Positions 34,564 to 42,763 of a stretch of 64,000 bases of DNA are shown in pieces. Location of the stretch: NCBI RefSeq assembly GCF_001418225.1, contig NZ_LIPT01000015.1:1-64000 (forward strand), written 5' to 3'. This stretch comes from Pannonibacter indicus (GTDB lineage: Bacteria; Pseudomonadota; Alphaproteobacteria; Rhizobiales; Stappiaceae). A program made the translations under genes and the position numbers. Under the pieces are notes generated by a model. That model was not told the DNA's origin and did not search any database. It worked only from the letters and a program-made list of their open reading frames with translations. Each line of letters opens with the position of its first letter. Within the stretch, counting starts at the first letter, position 1.

Positions 34564-34841
34564 GGCCAGAAACTCAGCACCGCTGAAAACAGGAACAAAA
34601 TCAAGGAACTGAGCCAGACCGGAAGCATGAATCCCCGGCCGCAGCCAATCAGGAAAGATCAGAACCACGTCATTTTGTGATTCGGATAACATCTATCTTA
34701 AGGGAAATGGCGTAATAATGGCTGCATCACAGCAACCGGATGAGCAAGGCACCTGTCAAAAAGACGAGGTATACTTCAGACCCAAAAAACCGGTGCCGTG
34801 ATCTGTGTTCAGACGTGACTGTCATGCCGAGGGAGGCAAAA

Positions 34842-35435
34842 ATGACGCATCGTCTCATGAAGAAAGCCATCATTCCGGCAGTTGCCATCATGCTTTCTGC
34901 CGCCCCGCTCGCGCTTGCCGCCCCCAAGTCGGAACGGCATCTGCTGCCCGAGGACAACCTCTCCGTCACGCTCGCCAGCCTTGGCGCCGGGCCTGCGGCC
35001 GGTGAGGACACGTCCATCTGGGTTGGACCGGTCGACATTCAGGGCCGCAAGGTCATCTGGGTCGAACTGATCGACTCCGAGGGCGAAGTCATCTACGCGT
35101 CAGAGGTCGCGCAGAACGAAACCCATCTCCTTCCCGATGGCCGCGCCATCGTCGTGAGCCCGCTCAATGCGCCGGAAGGCACGCTTGCCGTGGCCAAGGA
35201 CGAATCGCGTGTCCCCTCGGAAACCGGCCAGATGATCACCCGACGCGTGGTGGATGATGAGGAAGGCAAGACTGCCGTCGAACTGGTCCAGACACCGCCG
35301 CAGCAGCCGTCCATTCTGCTGCAGCTGGCAAAGGCCGGCGAATCCGTGTGGCACGGCATCGTTGCCTTCTTCCAGAGCGCAGCCGACTCGGTCCGCGTTG
35401 CCTGGAACTGGATCATGGATACGGTTGCCGTCTGA
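34842..35435 (+). CDS. Exported protein of unknown function
   Basis: A 197-residue protein. The start at 34842 (MTHRLMKKAIIPAVAIMLSA) follows GGGAGG and gives a signal peptide cleaved near LALAA. The mature part has a beta-rich segment (SIWVGPVDIQGRKVIWVELI, EGEVIYASEVAQNETHLLPD), an acidic linker (VVDDEEGKTAVE) and an amphipathic, Trp-containing C terminus (VWHGIVAFFQSAADSVRVAW). I recognise no family. The nearest upstream promoter is an EcfG-type sequence. It converges on the DUF2155 gene with a shared hairpin terminator between them. Confidence 0.72.
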   Translation: MTHRLMKKAIIPAVAIMLSAAPLALAAPKSERHLLPEDNLSVTLASLGAGPAAGEDTSIWVGPVDIQGRKVIWVELIDSEGEVIYASEVAQNETHLLPDGRAIVVSPLNAPEGTLAVAKDESRVPSETGQMITRRVVDDEEGKTAVELVQTPPQQPSILLQLAKAGESVWHGIVAFFQSAADSVRVAWNWIMDTVAV

Positions 35436-35454
35436 GCTGACAGAGTCTGTGGCC

Positions 35455-35475
35455 CTGCCGGATCCTCTCCGGCAG
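35455..35475. terminator. Bidirectional hairpin terminator
   Basis: CTGCCGGA (35455-35462) pairs with TCCGGCAG (35468-35475) around a five-base loop. It sits between two convergent genes, 20 bases after one stop and 10 before the other. There is no clear T-run on either side, so efficiency is uncertain. Confidence 0.5.
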
Positions 35476-35484
35476 GCAGAATGA

Positions 35485-36045
35485 TCAGAATAGCGGCGGC
35501 TTGGGCCGCGGGGCGGGCACGGTGCCCATTGCGCCCTCAGCTTGTTCGCCGGTGCCTGCCGCGCCGCCGCCGAGTGTGTCTGCGCCCTCTTCCACCACAG
35601 TGACCGGGGGACCGGAATAGCCGGCCGGAGGCGGCACGGTGGAGGTCTGGCGGCAGTCGGTCAGCCACACGTCATAGACAGCATGCTCGACGCCATGCAG
35701 GCCCGGGCTTGCGGCAAACATCCAGCCGGAGAAGATCCGCTGGATCTCGTTGTTAAGCGTCACTTCATCCACCTGCACGAAGGCCGTGGTCAGCGGATTT
35801 TCGGTCTGCGGCCGGGTGTGACAGACGCGCGGCGTCACCTGAAGCGCGCCGAATTGCACCGTCTCGCCGATATAGACATCAAAAGACGTGATGCGGCCGG
35901 TAATCTTGTCGAGCCCGGAGAAGACAGCCACCGGGTTCTCAATGACATCCGCGCGGGCGGGCACGGCGGCAAGGGCGCAGACAAGGGCGCCAGCAAAGGC
36001 TGTGCCGAAGACCGGCTTGCTCTTCATCCTGTTGATTTGCCGCAT
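35485..36045 (-). CDS. DUF2155 domain-containing exported protein
   Basis: A 186-residue protein. The start at 36045 (MRQINRMKSKPVFGTAFAGA) follows AGGGA; the internal Met six codons later lacks usable spacing. A signal peptide ends near PARADV. The DUF2155 core runs from DKITGRITSFDVYIGETVQF to SPGLHGVEHAVYDVWLTDCR, with two Cys (TPRVCHTRP, LTDCRQ) that could form a disulfide. The C-terminal 50 residues are Pro/Gly-rich and probably unstructured. The function is unknown; the family is nearly confined to alphaproteobacteria. It lies downstream of valS in the same direction. Confidence 0.87.
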   Translation of the reverse strand: MRQINRMKSKPVFGTAFAGALVCALAAVPARADVIENPVAVFSGLDKITGRITSFDVYIGETVQFGALQVTPRVCHTRPQTENPLTTAFVQVDEVTLNNEIQRIFSGWMFAASPGLHGVEHAVYDVWLTDCRQTSTVPPPAGYSGPPVTVVEEGADTLGGGAAGTGEQAEGAMGTVPAPRPKPPLF

Positions 36046-36154
36046 GATTGTCCCTGGCAAGTCCCTGAGTTTGGCGGGCGTAACACCCGATTGCGGCTGC
36101 CGGAAGGCAAGCCATTGCGCGGCAACGGTTTCAGCCGCCGCGCAAGACTGTTTA

Positions 36155-38986
36155 TCAGCCCAGCGACGCCAGACGGCTGACCGCCATCTGCACCTGCGTC
36201 TTGCGGGTGGAGAGCTCGGCCAGCTTCTCGCGCTCGCCCTCGACAACCTCTTCCTTTGCCTTCTCGACAAAAGCCGGATTGGAGAGCTTCTTCTCGATGC
36301 GGCCGATCTCGTCCTCAAGCTTGCCAAGCTCCTTGGCAAGCCGCGCCTTTTCGGCGCCCAGATCAATCACACCGGCCAGCGGCAGGCAGACCGTGGCATC
36401 CCCCACAATGATCTGAGCGGCGCCCTTGGGCAGCTCGTCCGCCAGCGTCAGGCTTTCGGCGCGGGCAAGGCGCAGGATGGCGGCCTCGTGGGTCTTCACC
36501 CTCGCAACCGTCACGTCACCGGCACCAACCATCACCACCGGGATCTGCGCACCGGCCGGAACGTTCATTTCCGAGCGCACGGAGCGGATTTCGGAGATGA
36601 GGCCGACAAGCCAGTTGATCTCTTCAGCCGCCGCCGCATCGGCCAGCGCGGGAGCCGGCCAGCGGGTCAGCATCAGGATCTGGTCCGGAGCGCCGGTTTC
36701 CTCGCCGAGACGCGCCCACAGCTCTTCGGTCAGGAAGGGCATGAAGGGGTGGAGGATCTTCAGGATCTCGTCCAGCGTCCAGGCTGCGGTCGCGCGGATT
36801 TCCGCCTTGGCGGCTTCATCCGTGCCGTTGAACACGGGCTTGGCCAGTTCCAGGAACCAGTCGCAATAGGTGTTCCAGACGAAACGGTAGACGCCATTGG
36901 CCGCATCATTGAAGCGGTAGGCCTCCAGCGCCTCGCGCACTTCCTCGGCGCAGCGGCCTACTTCCGTGGCGATCCAGCGGTTGAGCGTATGGGTGGCGCG
37001 GGCCGGATCAAACCCGGCGACGCGCTTGCAGCCGTTCATCTCGGCAAAGCGGGCCGCATTCCACAGCTTGGTGGCAAAGTTGCGGTAGCCGCCGACACGG
37101 CTGGTGGCCAGCTTGATGTCGCGGCCCTGCGCCGCCATGGCCGCCAGCGTGAAGCGCAGCGCATCGGCGCCGAACTCGTCGATCAGCTTCAGCGGGTCGA
37201 TGACGTTGCCCTTGGACTTCGACATCTTCTGCCCCTTCTCGTCACGGACGAGGGCATGGATGTAGACGGTCTCGAAAGGCTCGGTCTTCATGAAGTGCAG
37301 CGACATCATCATCATGCGGGCGACCCAGAAGAAGATGATGTCGAAGCCGGTGATCAGCACCGACGTCGGGAAGTAGCGGGCCAGTTCCGGCGTCTTGTCC
37401 GGCCAGCCGAGCGTCGAGAACGGCCAGAGCGCAGACGAGAACCAGGTGTCGAGCACGTCCTCATCGCGGTAGAGCAGAACGCTCTCCCCTGCCCCGGCTT
37501 CCCAGGCGGCCAGCGCCTGTTCCATGGCCGCCATTTCAACCGGCTTGCCATAGTGGGCCGCGGCCGCCTTCAGGGCTTCGGCTTCCGTCTTCTCGACGAA
37601 GATCTTGCCATCGGGACCATACCAGGCCGGGATCTGATGACCCCACCACAGCTGGCGCGAGATGCACCAGGGCTGGATGTTCTCCATCCACTCGTAATAG
37701 GTCTTGTCCCAGTTGGACGGAACGAACTTGGTGCGGCCCTCGCGGACGGAGGCAATCGCAGGCTTGGCCAGCGTGGCGGCATCCACATACCACTGGTCAG
37801 TCAGCATCGGCTCGATCGGCACACCGCCACGGTCGCCATGAGGCACCATGTGGGTGTGATCCTCGATGCGGTCCAGCAATCCCTGCTCTTCCATCTGCGC
37901 CACCAGCGCCTTGCGCACGGCAAAGCGGTCCTGCCCGTGGAAGGCAGCGATGGTGGCATCCAGCATTCCGGACGCCGGAACGCCGGCAAGGAACTCGGCA
38001 TTCTCGGAAAGAATGACGCGTGCCTCGCGGTCGAGAACCGAAATCATCGGCAGGTCATGGCGCTTGCCGACCTCGAAATCGTTGAAGTCATGCGCCGGGG
38101 TGATCTTGACCGCGCCGGAACCGGCGGTGGGATCGGCATAGTCATCACCCACGATCGGCACGCGGCGTCCGACCAGCGGCAGGATGATGTGCTTGCCGAT
38201 CAGGTCCTTGTAGCGCGGATCTTCCGGGTTCACGGCAACGGCAGTGTCGCCCAGCATGGTTTCCGGACGGGTGGTGGCCACAACGATGTAGTCGCGGGTC
38301 TCGTATTCCGTCGCATTACCTTCGTCATCGAAGGCCACCGGATGCTGATAGGTGGCACCGCCTTCCAGCGGATAGCGGAAGTGCCAGAGGCTGCCCTTGA
38401 TCTCCTGCTGCACGACTTCCAGGTCGGAAATCGCGGTCAGCAGTTTCGGGTCCCAGTTGACGAGACGCTTGTCCTTGTAGATCAGGCCATCACGGTACAG
38501 CGAAACGAAGACTTCCAGAACGGCAGCCGACAGGCCCTCATCCATGGTGAAGCGCTCGCGGTCCCAGTCACAGGACGCGCCAAGGCGCTTCAGCTGGTTG
38601 AAGATCATTCCACCGGATTCGCCTTTCCAGTTCCATACGCGCTCGATGAAGGCGTCACGGCCCATGTCGCGGCGCGACGGCTCCTTGCGCTCGGCCAGCT
38701 GGCGCTCCACCACCATCTGCGTGGCAATGCCTGCGTGATCCATGCCCGGCTGCCACAGTACGTCCTTGCCACGCATGCGCTCGAAGCGGATGAGGATGTC
38801 CTGCAGCGTGTTGTTGAGCGCATGGCCCATGTGCAGGGAGCCCGTCACGTTCGGCGGCGGGATCACGATCGTATAGGACGGGGCGCCATCGGCGGCACCG
38901 GCACCGGCGCGCGAGGCTCCGGCCTTTTCCCACATTTCGGTGATCCGCGGCTCGACGGCCGCTGCGTCATAGGTCTTGTCAAGCAT
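36155..38986 (-). CDS. valS: Valyl-tRNA synthetase
   Basis: A 943-residue class I aminoacyl-tRNA synthetase. The HIGH-type motif is HMGH (residues 52-55, in PPNVTGSLHMGHAL), and KMSKSKGN is near residue 585. The CP1 editing domain includes TTRPETMLGDTAVAVNPEDP. The C-terminal coiled coil (LGAEKARLAKELGKLEDEIG and following) is the ValS tRNA-binding arm. Length and motif order are normal. Confidence 0.98.
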   Translation of the reverse strand: MLDKTYDAAAVEPRITEMWEKAGASRAGAGAADGAPSYTIVIPPPNVTGSLHMGHALNNTLQDILIRFERMRGKDVLWQPGMDHAGIATQMVVERQLAERKEPSRRDMGRDAFIERVWNWKGESGGMIFNQLKRLGASCDWDRERFTMDEGLSAAVLEVFVSLYRDGLIYKDKRLVNWDPKLLTAISDLEVVQQEIKGSLWHFRYPLEGGATYQHPVAFDDEGNATEYETRDYIVVATTRPETMLGDTAVAVNPEDPRYKDLIGKHIILPLVGRRVPIVGDDYADPTAGSGAVKITPAHDFNDFEVGKRHDLPMISVLDREARVILSENAEFLAGVPASGMLDATIAAFHGQDRFAVRKALVAQMEEQGLLDRIEDHTHMVPHGDRGGVPIEPMLTDQWYVDAATLAKPAIASVREGRTKFVPSNWDKTYYEWMENIQPWCISRQLWWGHQIPAWYGPDGKIFVEKTEAEALKAAAAHYGKPVEMAAMEQALAAWEAGAGESVLLYRDEDVLDTWFSSALWPFSTLGWPDKTPELARYFPTSVLITGFDIIFFWVARMMMMSLHFMKTEPFETVYIHALVRDEKGQKMSKSKGNVIDPLKLIDEFGADALRFTLAAMAAQGRDIKLATSRVGGYRNFATKLWNAARFAEMNGCKRVAGFDPARATHTLNRWIATEVGRCAEEVREALEAYRFNDAANGVYRFVWNTYCDWFLELAKPVFNGTDEAAKAEIRATAAWTLDEILKILHPFMPFLTEELWARLGEETGAPDQILMLTRWPAPALADAAAAEEINWLVGLISEIRSVRSEMNVPAGAQIPVVMVGAGDVTVARVKTHEAAILRLARAESLTLADELPKGAAQIIVGDATVCLPLAGVIDLGAEKARLAKELGKLEDEIGRIEKKLSNPAFVEKAKEEVVEGEREKLAELSTRKTQVQMAVSRLASLG

Positions 38987-39091
38987 GAGGGCTTCTCGGG
39001 ACTTTCCGTTATCTGGGCCTGTGTAAATCGGATGGCGGGCAGCGAGTCAACATCCTGAGCGGAATGGGGCCTGAAGAGAGGCAGAAATGGC

Positions 39092-39113
39092 AACGCCGCC
39101 CGCAGGCGGCGTT
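39092..39113 (-). terminator. Hairpin terminator downstream of popZ
   Basis: AACGCCGCC and GGCGGCGTT form a nine-bp stem with a four-base loop, 36 bases after the popZ stop. On the popZ strand it is followed by a moderately T-rich GCCATTTCTG. Confidence 0.52.
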
Positions 39114-39148
39114 CCAGTCATGCATGGCACATAACAAGCCGCCGCAGA

Positions 39149-39883
39149 TCAGCGCTTGCGTACCACGCGTTCGATTTCCTGGCGAACGAGACGTTCCACC
39201 ATGACAGGCAGGTTCTGATCCAGCCAGCTCTTCAGCATCGGGCGCAGCATCTCCCTCACCAGATCCTCCAGCGTGCGGGCATTGGCCGACAGGATGGTGC
39301 TGGACAGGTTCTCGAAAGCGGCACTGACGGCTGCTCCCGCCATGTCAGAGATAAGCGGCGCCTCCTCGTCCAGCGGATCGAGATTGTCCATGGAAACGGG
39401 CACAAGACCTTCGGCAACGGATGAGCGCGCCGGCTGCGGTGCAGCTTTCGGAGCCGGAGCAGGCTCGCCTTTTTCTTCCATGAAGCCAATGTCGCCAGTG
39501 TCATCGTCCATCGTGTCGGGCATGCCCTCAACCATGGCGAAGGGATCTTCTTCCTCCCCGACAGCCAGTTCTTCCGTCAGTTCAAGAACGTCGTCATCGG
39601 CAACGTCTTCGTCGGCCTCGAAGGCCGCAATGTCATCATCGATGGCAGCATCGCCGTCATCATCATCGCCTGCCATGTCGAACAGCTTGTCCAGGTCATC
39701 CTGCGACATGCCGGCTTCTTCTTCCTCGGGCAATTCATTGACTTGCGTCATTTCGGCTACGAGCTCCGGGGCTGCTGGTGCAGTCTTCTTGGCGGCAGGG
39801 GCTTCCTCGTCGGAAATGATCCGGCGAATGGAGGCGAGAATTTCCTCCATCGAGGGTTCCTGTGCCTGACTGGCCTTCGACAT
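39149..39883 (-). CDS. popZ: Polar organizing protein PopZ (DUF2497)
   Basis: A 244-residue PopZ homologue. The N-terminal helix SMEEILASIRRIISDEE (about residues 11-27) binds client proteins. The middle (about residues 55-160) is intrinsically disordered and very acidic (DDDDGDAAIDDDIAAFEADE). The C-terminal helices (TLEDLVREMLRPMLKSWLDQ, NLPVMVERLVRQEIERVVR) drive assembly of the polar matrix. Caulobacter PopZ anchors the ParB-parS origin complex at the pole. It stands between valS and tolC, all leftward, an order seen in related genomes. Confidence 0.93.
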   Translation of the reverse strand: MSKASQAQEPSMEEILASIRRIISDEEAPAAKKTAPAAPELVAEMTQVNELPEEEEAGMSQDDLDKLFDMAGDDDDGDAAIDDDIAAFEADEDVADDDVLELTEELAVGEEEDPFAMVEGMPDTMDDDTGDIGFMEEKGEPAPAPKAAPQPARSSVAEGLVPVSMDNLDPLDEEAPLISDMAGAAVSAAFENLSSTILSANARTLEDLVREMLRPMLKSWLDQNLPVMVERLVRQEIERVVRKR

Positions 39884-40058
39884 GAGTTCCCCCAGAACTG
39901 GTTACAAACGCACTGGACCGAAGTTTCAAAAGTTACGATTCGGTTAAGGATATTATGCTGAGTCGCCTGTCAACATCATAGGTCAGCAGTTCAGCACAGC
40001 CAGCTTATCCCCTTTTAATAGGAAAAACTTGCCGGGTTGACCAGCCTTCTCAATGGAA

Positions 40059-40081
40059 AACGCGCCCCGGAAGGGCGCGTT
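40059..40081 (-). terminator. Rho-independent terminator of tolC
   Basis: AACGCGCCC (40059-40067) and GGGCGCGTT (40073-40081) form a nine-bp stem with a five-base loop, 40 bases after the tolC stop. On the tolC strand it is followed by TTCCATT. Confidence 0.65.
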
Positions 40082-40121
40082 CTCTGAATTCCTGGCGATT
40101 TAGCAAATCAGTTTCGAATCA

Positions 40122-41486
40122 TCAGCGGCCGTCCGGCGTGCGCATGCCAAACCACTTGTCGCGAACCTTGCTGTAGTGTTCGGTGGGCTCGTAGCGGGCC
40201 ACCTGCAGGTTCAGGAATTCCGCATCAAGACGGCCCATGGCGGACAGCAGCTGATAGGCGCTGACGATGCGGTTACGCTGTGCGGTCACCAGATTTGAGC
40301 GCTGCGTGATCAGCTCGCGCTGGGAGTCGAGTACGTCGAGCGTGGTGCGCTGACCGACGCGCTGCTCCTCGATGACGCCCTGCAGGGCGAGCTGCTGCGC
40401 TTCCACGGCAGCCTGAGCCGCAGTGATCGAAGCCTCGGCCGCCTGATAATCGCCCCAGGCGGTGATCACATTGGCACGGATCTGATTGCGCAGAACGTCC
40501 AACTGGATTTCAGCCTGGCCGAGTTCTTCCTTGGCCTGACGCACGCGGGAAGACAGGGCACCGCCCTGATAGAGCGGAACGGAGACGCGGCCAAGGACGG
40601 AGGCGGAATTGACGGTGCTGACCGACTGGGACGGCTTCCAGTCGCGGCCGATGGAGCCTTCCAGCGTCACGGTGGGCAGCTGCTCGCCCTCAATGGCCTT
40701 GACGTTGTAGAGTGCGGCATCAACCTGATGCTGCGCCTGGCGCAGAAGCGGCTGATACTCTTCGCCCAAGCGGATCGCTTCTTCGACTGAACGCGGCATC
40801 AGCCTGCCGACCGGGGTCGAGGCCGAAAGGTTGCGGGCCTCAATGCCAACGATCTGCTCATAGACGGCGCGGCTGGCATTCAGGTTTGCGATGGCCGAGT
40901 TGAGGTTGGCCTGAGCTTCCGCGTGACGCGCTTCCGCCTGGGACACATCGGTGCGGGTGCCCTCGCCCACCTCGAACTGATCCTTGGAGGCGCGCACCTG
41001 CTCACGCAGGAACTCAACCGAGCTGCGCTGCAGGGCAACGAGCGCCGTGTCGCGGATTACATTCACATAGGCCTGAGCTGCGGACAGCAGCACATCCTGC
41101 TCGGTCGCGTTCAGGCTTTCGCGCTGTGCACGGACGAGAGCTTCGGCCTGCTTGGTCGAGTTCACCGTCCGGAAACCGCGGAACAGGGCCTGCTGAACCG
41201 ACAGTGACATGGATGCATTGTTGCGGATGTTGTCGGGGCCAATACCGGTGGAGGTACGGGTCGAGCCGATGGAGGCATTGGCCGTAATTACCGGACGCCA
41301 GTTGGCCAGAGCTTGAGGCACACGCTCATCCGTCGCACGGAGCGCAGCACGGGCCGCATTCAGGGTTGGGTTGTTGGCATATGCCAGCGCCAATGCTTCA
41401 GAAATGCTCTCAGCCCGAGCCGTGGAAGAAAGCACGAAGGCATTGAGACCAAGCAAAGCAGCAGAAAGGGTTATACGAAAACGCAC
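40122..41486 (-). CDS. tolC: TolC-family outer membrane channel protein
   Basis: A 454-residue outer-membrane exit duct for type I secretion and RND efflux. A signal peptide (MRFRITLSAALLGLNAFVLS to ARA) is followed by two OEP repeats. The first includes ISEALALAYANNPTLNAARA and EQDVLLSAAQAYVNVIRDTA, and the second VEEAIRLGEEYQPLLRQAQH and VGQRTTLDVLDSQRELITQR. The heptad-rich helices form the periplasmic tunnel. No adaptor or pump gene is adjacent; pcm lies upstream on the same strand. Confidence 0.95.
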   Translation of the reverse strand: MRFRITLSAALLGLNAFVLSSTARAESISEALALAYANNPTLNAARAALRATDERVPQALANWRPVITANASIGSTRTSTGIGPDNIRNNASMSLSVQQALFRGFRTVNSTKQAEALVRAQRESLNATEQDVLLSAAQAYVNVIRDTALVALQRSSVEFLREQVRASKDQFEVGEGTRTDVSQAEARHAEAQANLNSAIANLNASRAVYEQIVGIEARNLSASTPVGRLMPRSVEEAIRLGEEYQPLLRQAQHQVDAALYNVKAIEGEQLPTVTLEGSIGRDWKPSQSVSTVNSASVLGRVSVPLYQGGALSSRVRQAKEELGQAEIQLDVLRNQIRANVITAWGDYQAAEASITAAQAAVEAQQLALQGVIEEQRVGQRTTLDVLDSQRELITQRSNLVTAQRNRIVSAYQLLSAMGRLDAEFLNLQVARYEPTEHYSKVRDKWFGMRTPDGR

Positions 41487-41639
41487 TGAAAACGCCCCTT
41501 AATGTACGGGCCCCCACCCGTGCTGTCATTTGGCGGGGAGTATACCCAGCTGCAACGCCCTGCCTACCCCTCACCGAAAATTAAGAATCTGTTTCTGTCC
41601 GGCTGAGGCAGCATTGCAACAGGTAACGTCATACGTAAA

Positions 41640-41678
41640 GCGCCCGAAAACTGCAGGTTTTCAGCAGCTTCCGGGCGC
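41640..41678 (-). terminator. Hairpin terminator downstream of pcm
   Basis: GCGCCCG (41640-41646) pairs with CGGGCGC (41672-41678), and an inner GAAAAC/GTTTTC stem stacks inside. On the pcm strand the structure ends in CTTTACG. It lies 33 bases after the pcm stop, separating pcm from tolC. Confidence 0.52.
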
Positions 41679-41710
41679 GAGACTTGAACGGCGTTCAGAT
41701 ATGTGTGTTC

Positions 41711-42373
41711 TCAGAAGACGAATTCGGGGGCCTTGCCGAAGCCGGGCAGAGTATGCGCGCTGGCGTTGAAGCCAAAGCGGGCACCAATCACCGACCCGGA
41801 GTTCTGATAGACACGGGCAAGACCGGCCCCGCCACGCCCTTCGATGGCCACGAGCCGTCCGCCTTCCTTCAGCTGGCTGGCCAGTTGCTCCGGAATGAAG
41901 TCAACCGCACCATCCAGAAGGATCACGTCATAGGGGCCTTCCGACGGACAGCCATCAGTGAGCTTGCCTTCCACGACAGCGGCATTCTCAATGCCGAGGC
42001 TGACGAGGGTCTGGCTGGCGCGGGCCGCAAGCCCGGCATCCTCTTCCACCTGGACCACCGTTCCGGCGATCCGTGCGAGCACAGCGGTGCTGTAGCCGGA
42101 CGCTCCGCCAACAACGAGCACAACATCATCCGCTTTCACTTCGGCAAGCTGGATCAGTTTGCCGAGCACATGCGGCTTCAGGAGATAGCGCGGTGCCCCC
42201 GTGTCAGACACGGGCGTGTCTTCATCGATATAGGCAACCGGCTTCTTCGAACCTGCCACGAACAGCTCACGCGGAACGGATTGCATCGCGTCGAGGATCC
42301 GCAGATCCGTGACATCATTGGTTCTGAGCTGGTTATCCACCATTCGCGTGCGGGATTGCGCGTAGTCACCCAT
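41711..42373 (-). CDS. pcm: Protein-L-isoaspartate O-methyltransferase family protein
   Basis: A 220-residue SAM-dependent methyltransferase of the PIMT family, start at 42373 (MGDYAQSRTRMVDNQLRTND). It shows the PIMT N-terminal motif MVDNQL...DVTDLRILDAMQSVPREL and APRYLLKPHVLGKLIQL. Motif I is VVGGASGYSTAVLA rather than the classical GTGSGY form. That variation is widespread in the alphaproteobacterial pcm next to tolC, so repair activity on isoaspartate should not be assumed. Confidence 0.87.
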   Translation of the reverse strand: MGDYAQSRTRMVDNQLRTNDVTDLRILDAMQSVPRELFVAGSKKPVAYIDEDTPVSDTGAPRYLLKPHVLGKLIQLAEVKADDVVLVVGGASGYSTAVLARIAGTVVQVEEDAGLAARASQTLVSLGIENAAVVEGKLTDGCPSEGPYDVILLDGAVDFIPEQLASQLKEGGRLVAIEGRGGAGLARVYQNSGSVIGARFGFNASAHTLPGFGKAPEFVF

Positions 42374-42657
42374 CGCGTGCCTCTTTCGATTTCTGGCGAA
42401 AGCCTCTCCAACTTTCTTGCCTGATCCATTACCGGGCGCAGGCAGGCGTGACAAGGGGCAGATCGGCGCTGCCCCCTGTCTTCTCGAGACATTCAAGCCG
42501 GCCTGTTCTGCATGGAGCCGGGGCCATGATGCGCCTCACCCTGCGTTCTCCGCCGATTGCAGCCATGCCCGCCGGCACAGATGCAACTGATCAAGGAAGG
42601 GAAAACGCAAAGAGGCCGCTTGACAGGAAAGAGGCGGTAGTCGAAAAGACGCGCCAA

Positions 42658-42731
42658 GGCCTCGTGGCGGAGTGGTTACGCAGCGGATTGCAAATCCGTC
42701 CACCCCGGTTCGATTCCGGGCGAGGCCTCCA
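42658..42731 (+). tRNA. tRNA-Cys (GCA)
   Basis: The acceptor GGCCTCG pairs with CGAGGCC, followed by discriminator T and an encoded CCA. The anticodon arm GCGGA-TTGCAAA-TCCGT carries anticodon GCA, and the T arm contains GGTTCGATTCC. A single gene between pcm and the GGDEF-EAL gene. Confidence 0.97.
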
Positions 42732-42763
42732 TTCCCCTTTACACCTCATAAAAGACAGTCAGA

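Noticed and set aside
34718-34801. 27-codon ORF before the exported protein gene
   Set aside because: The frame is plausible in composition, but the only purine-rich stretch is 13 bases upstream and there is no other support.
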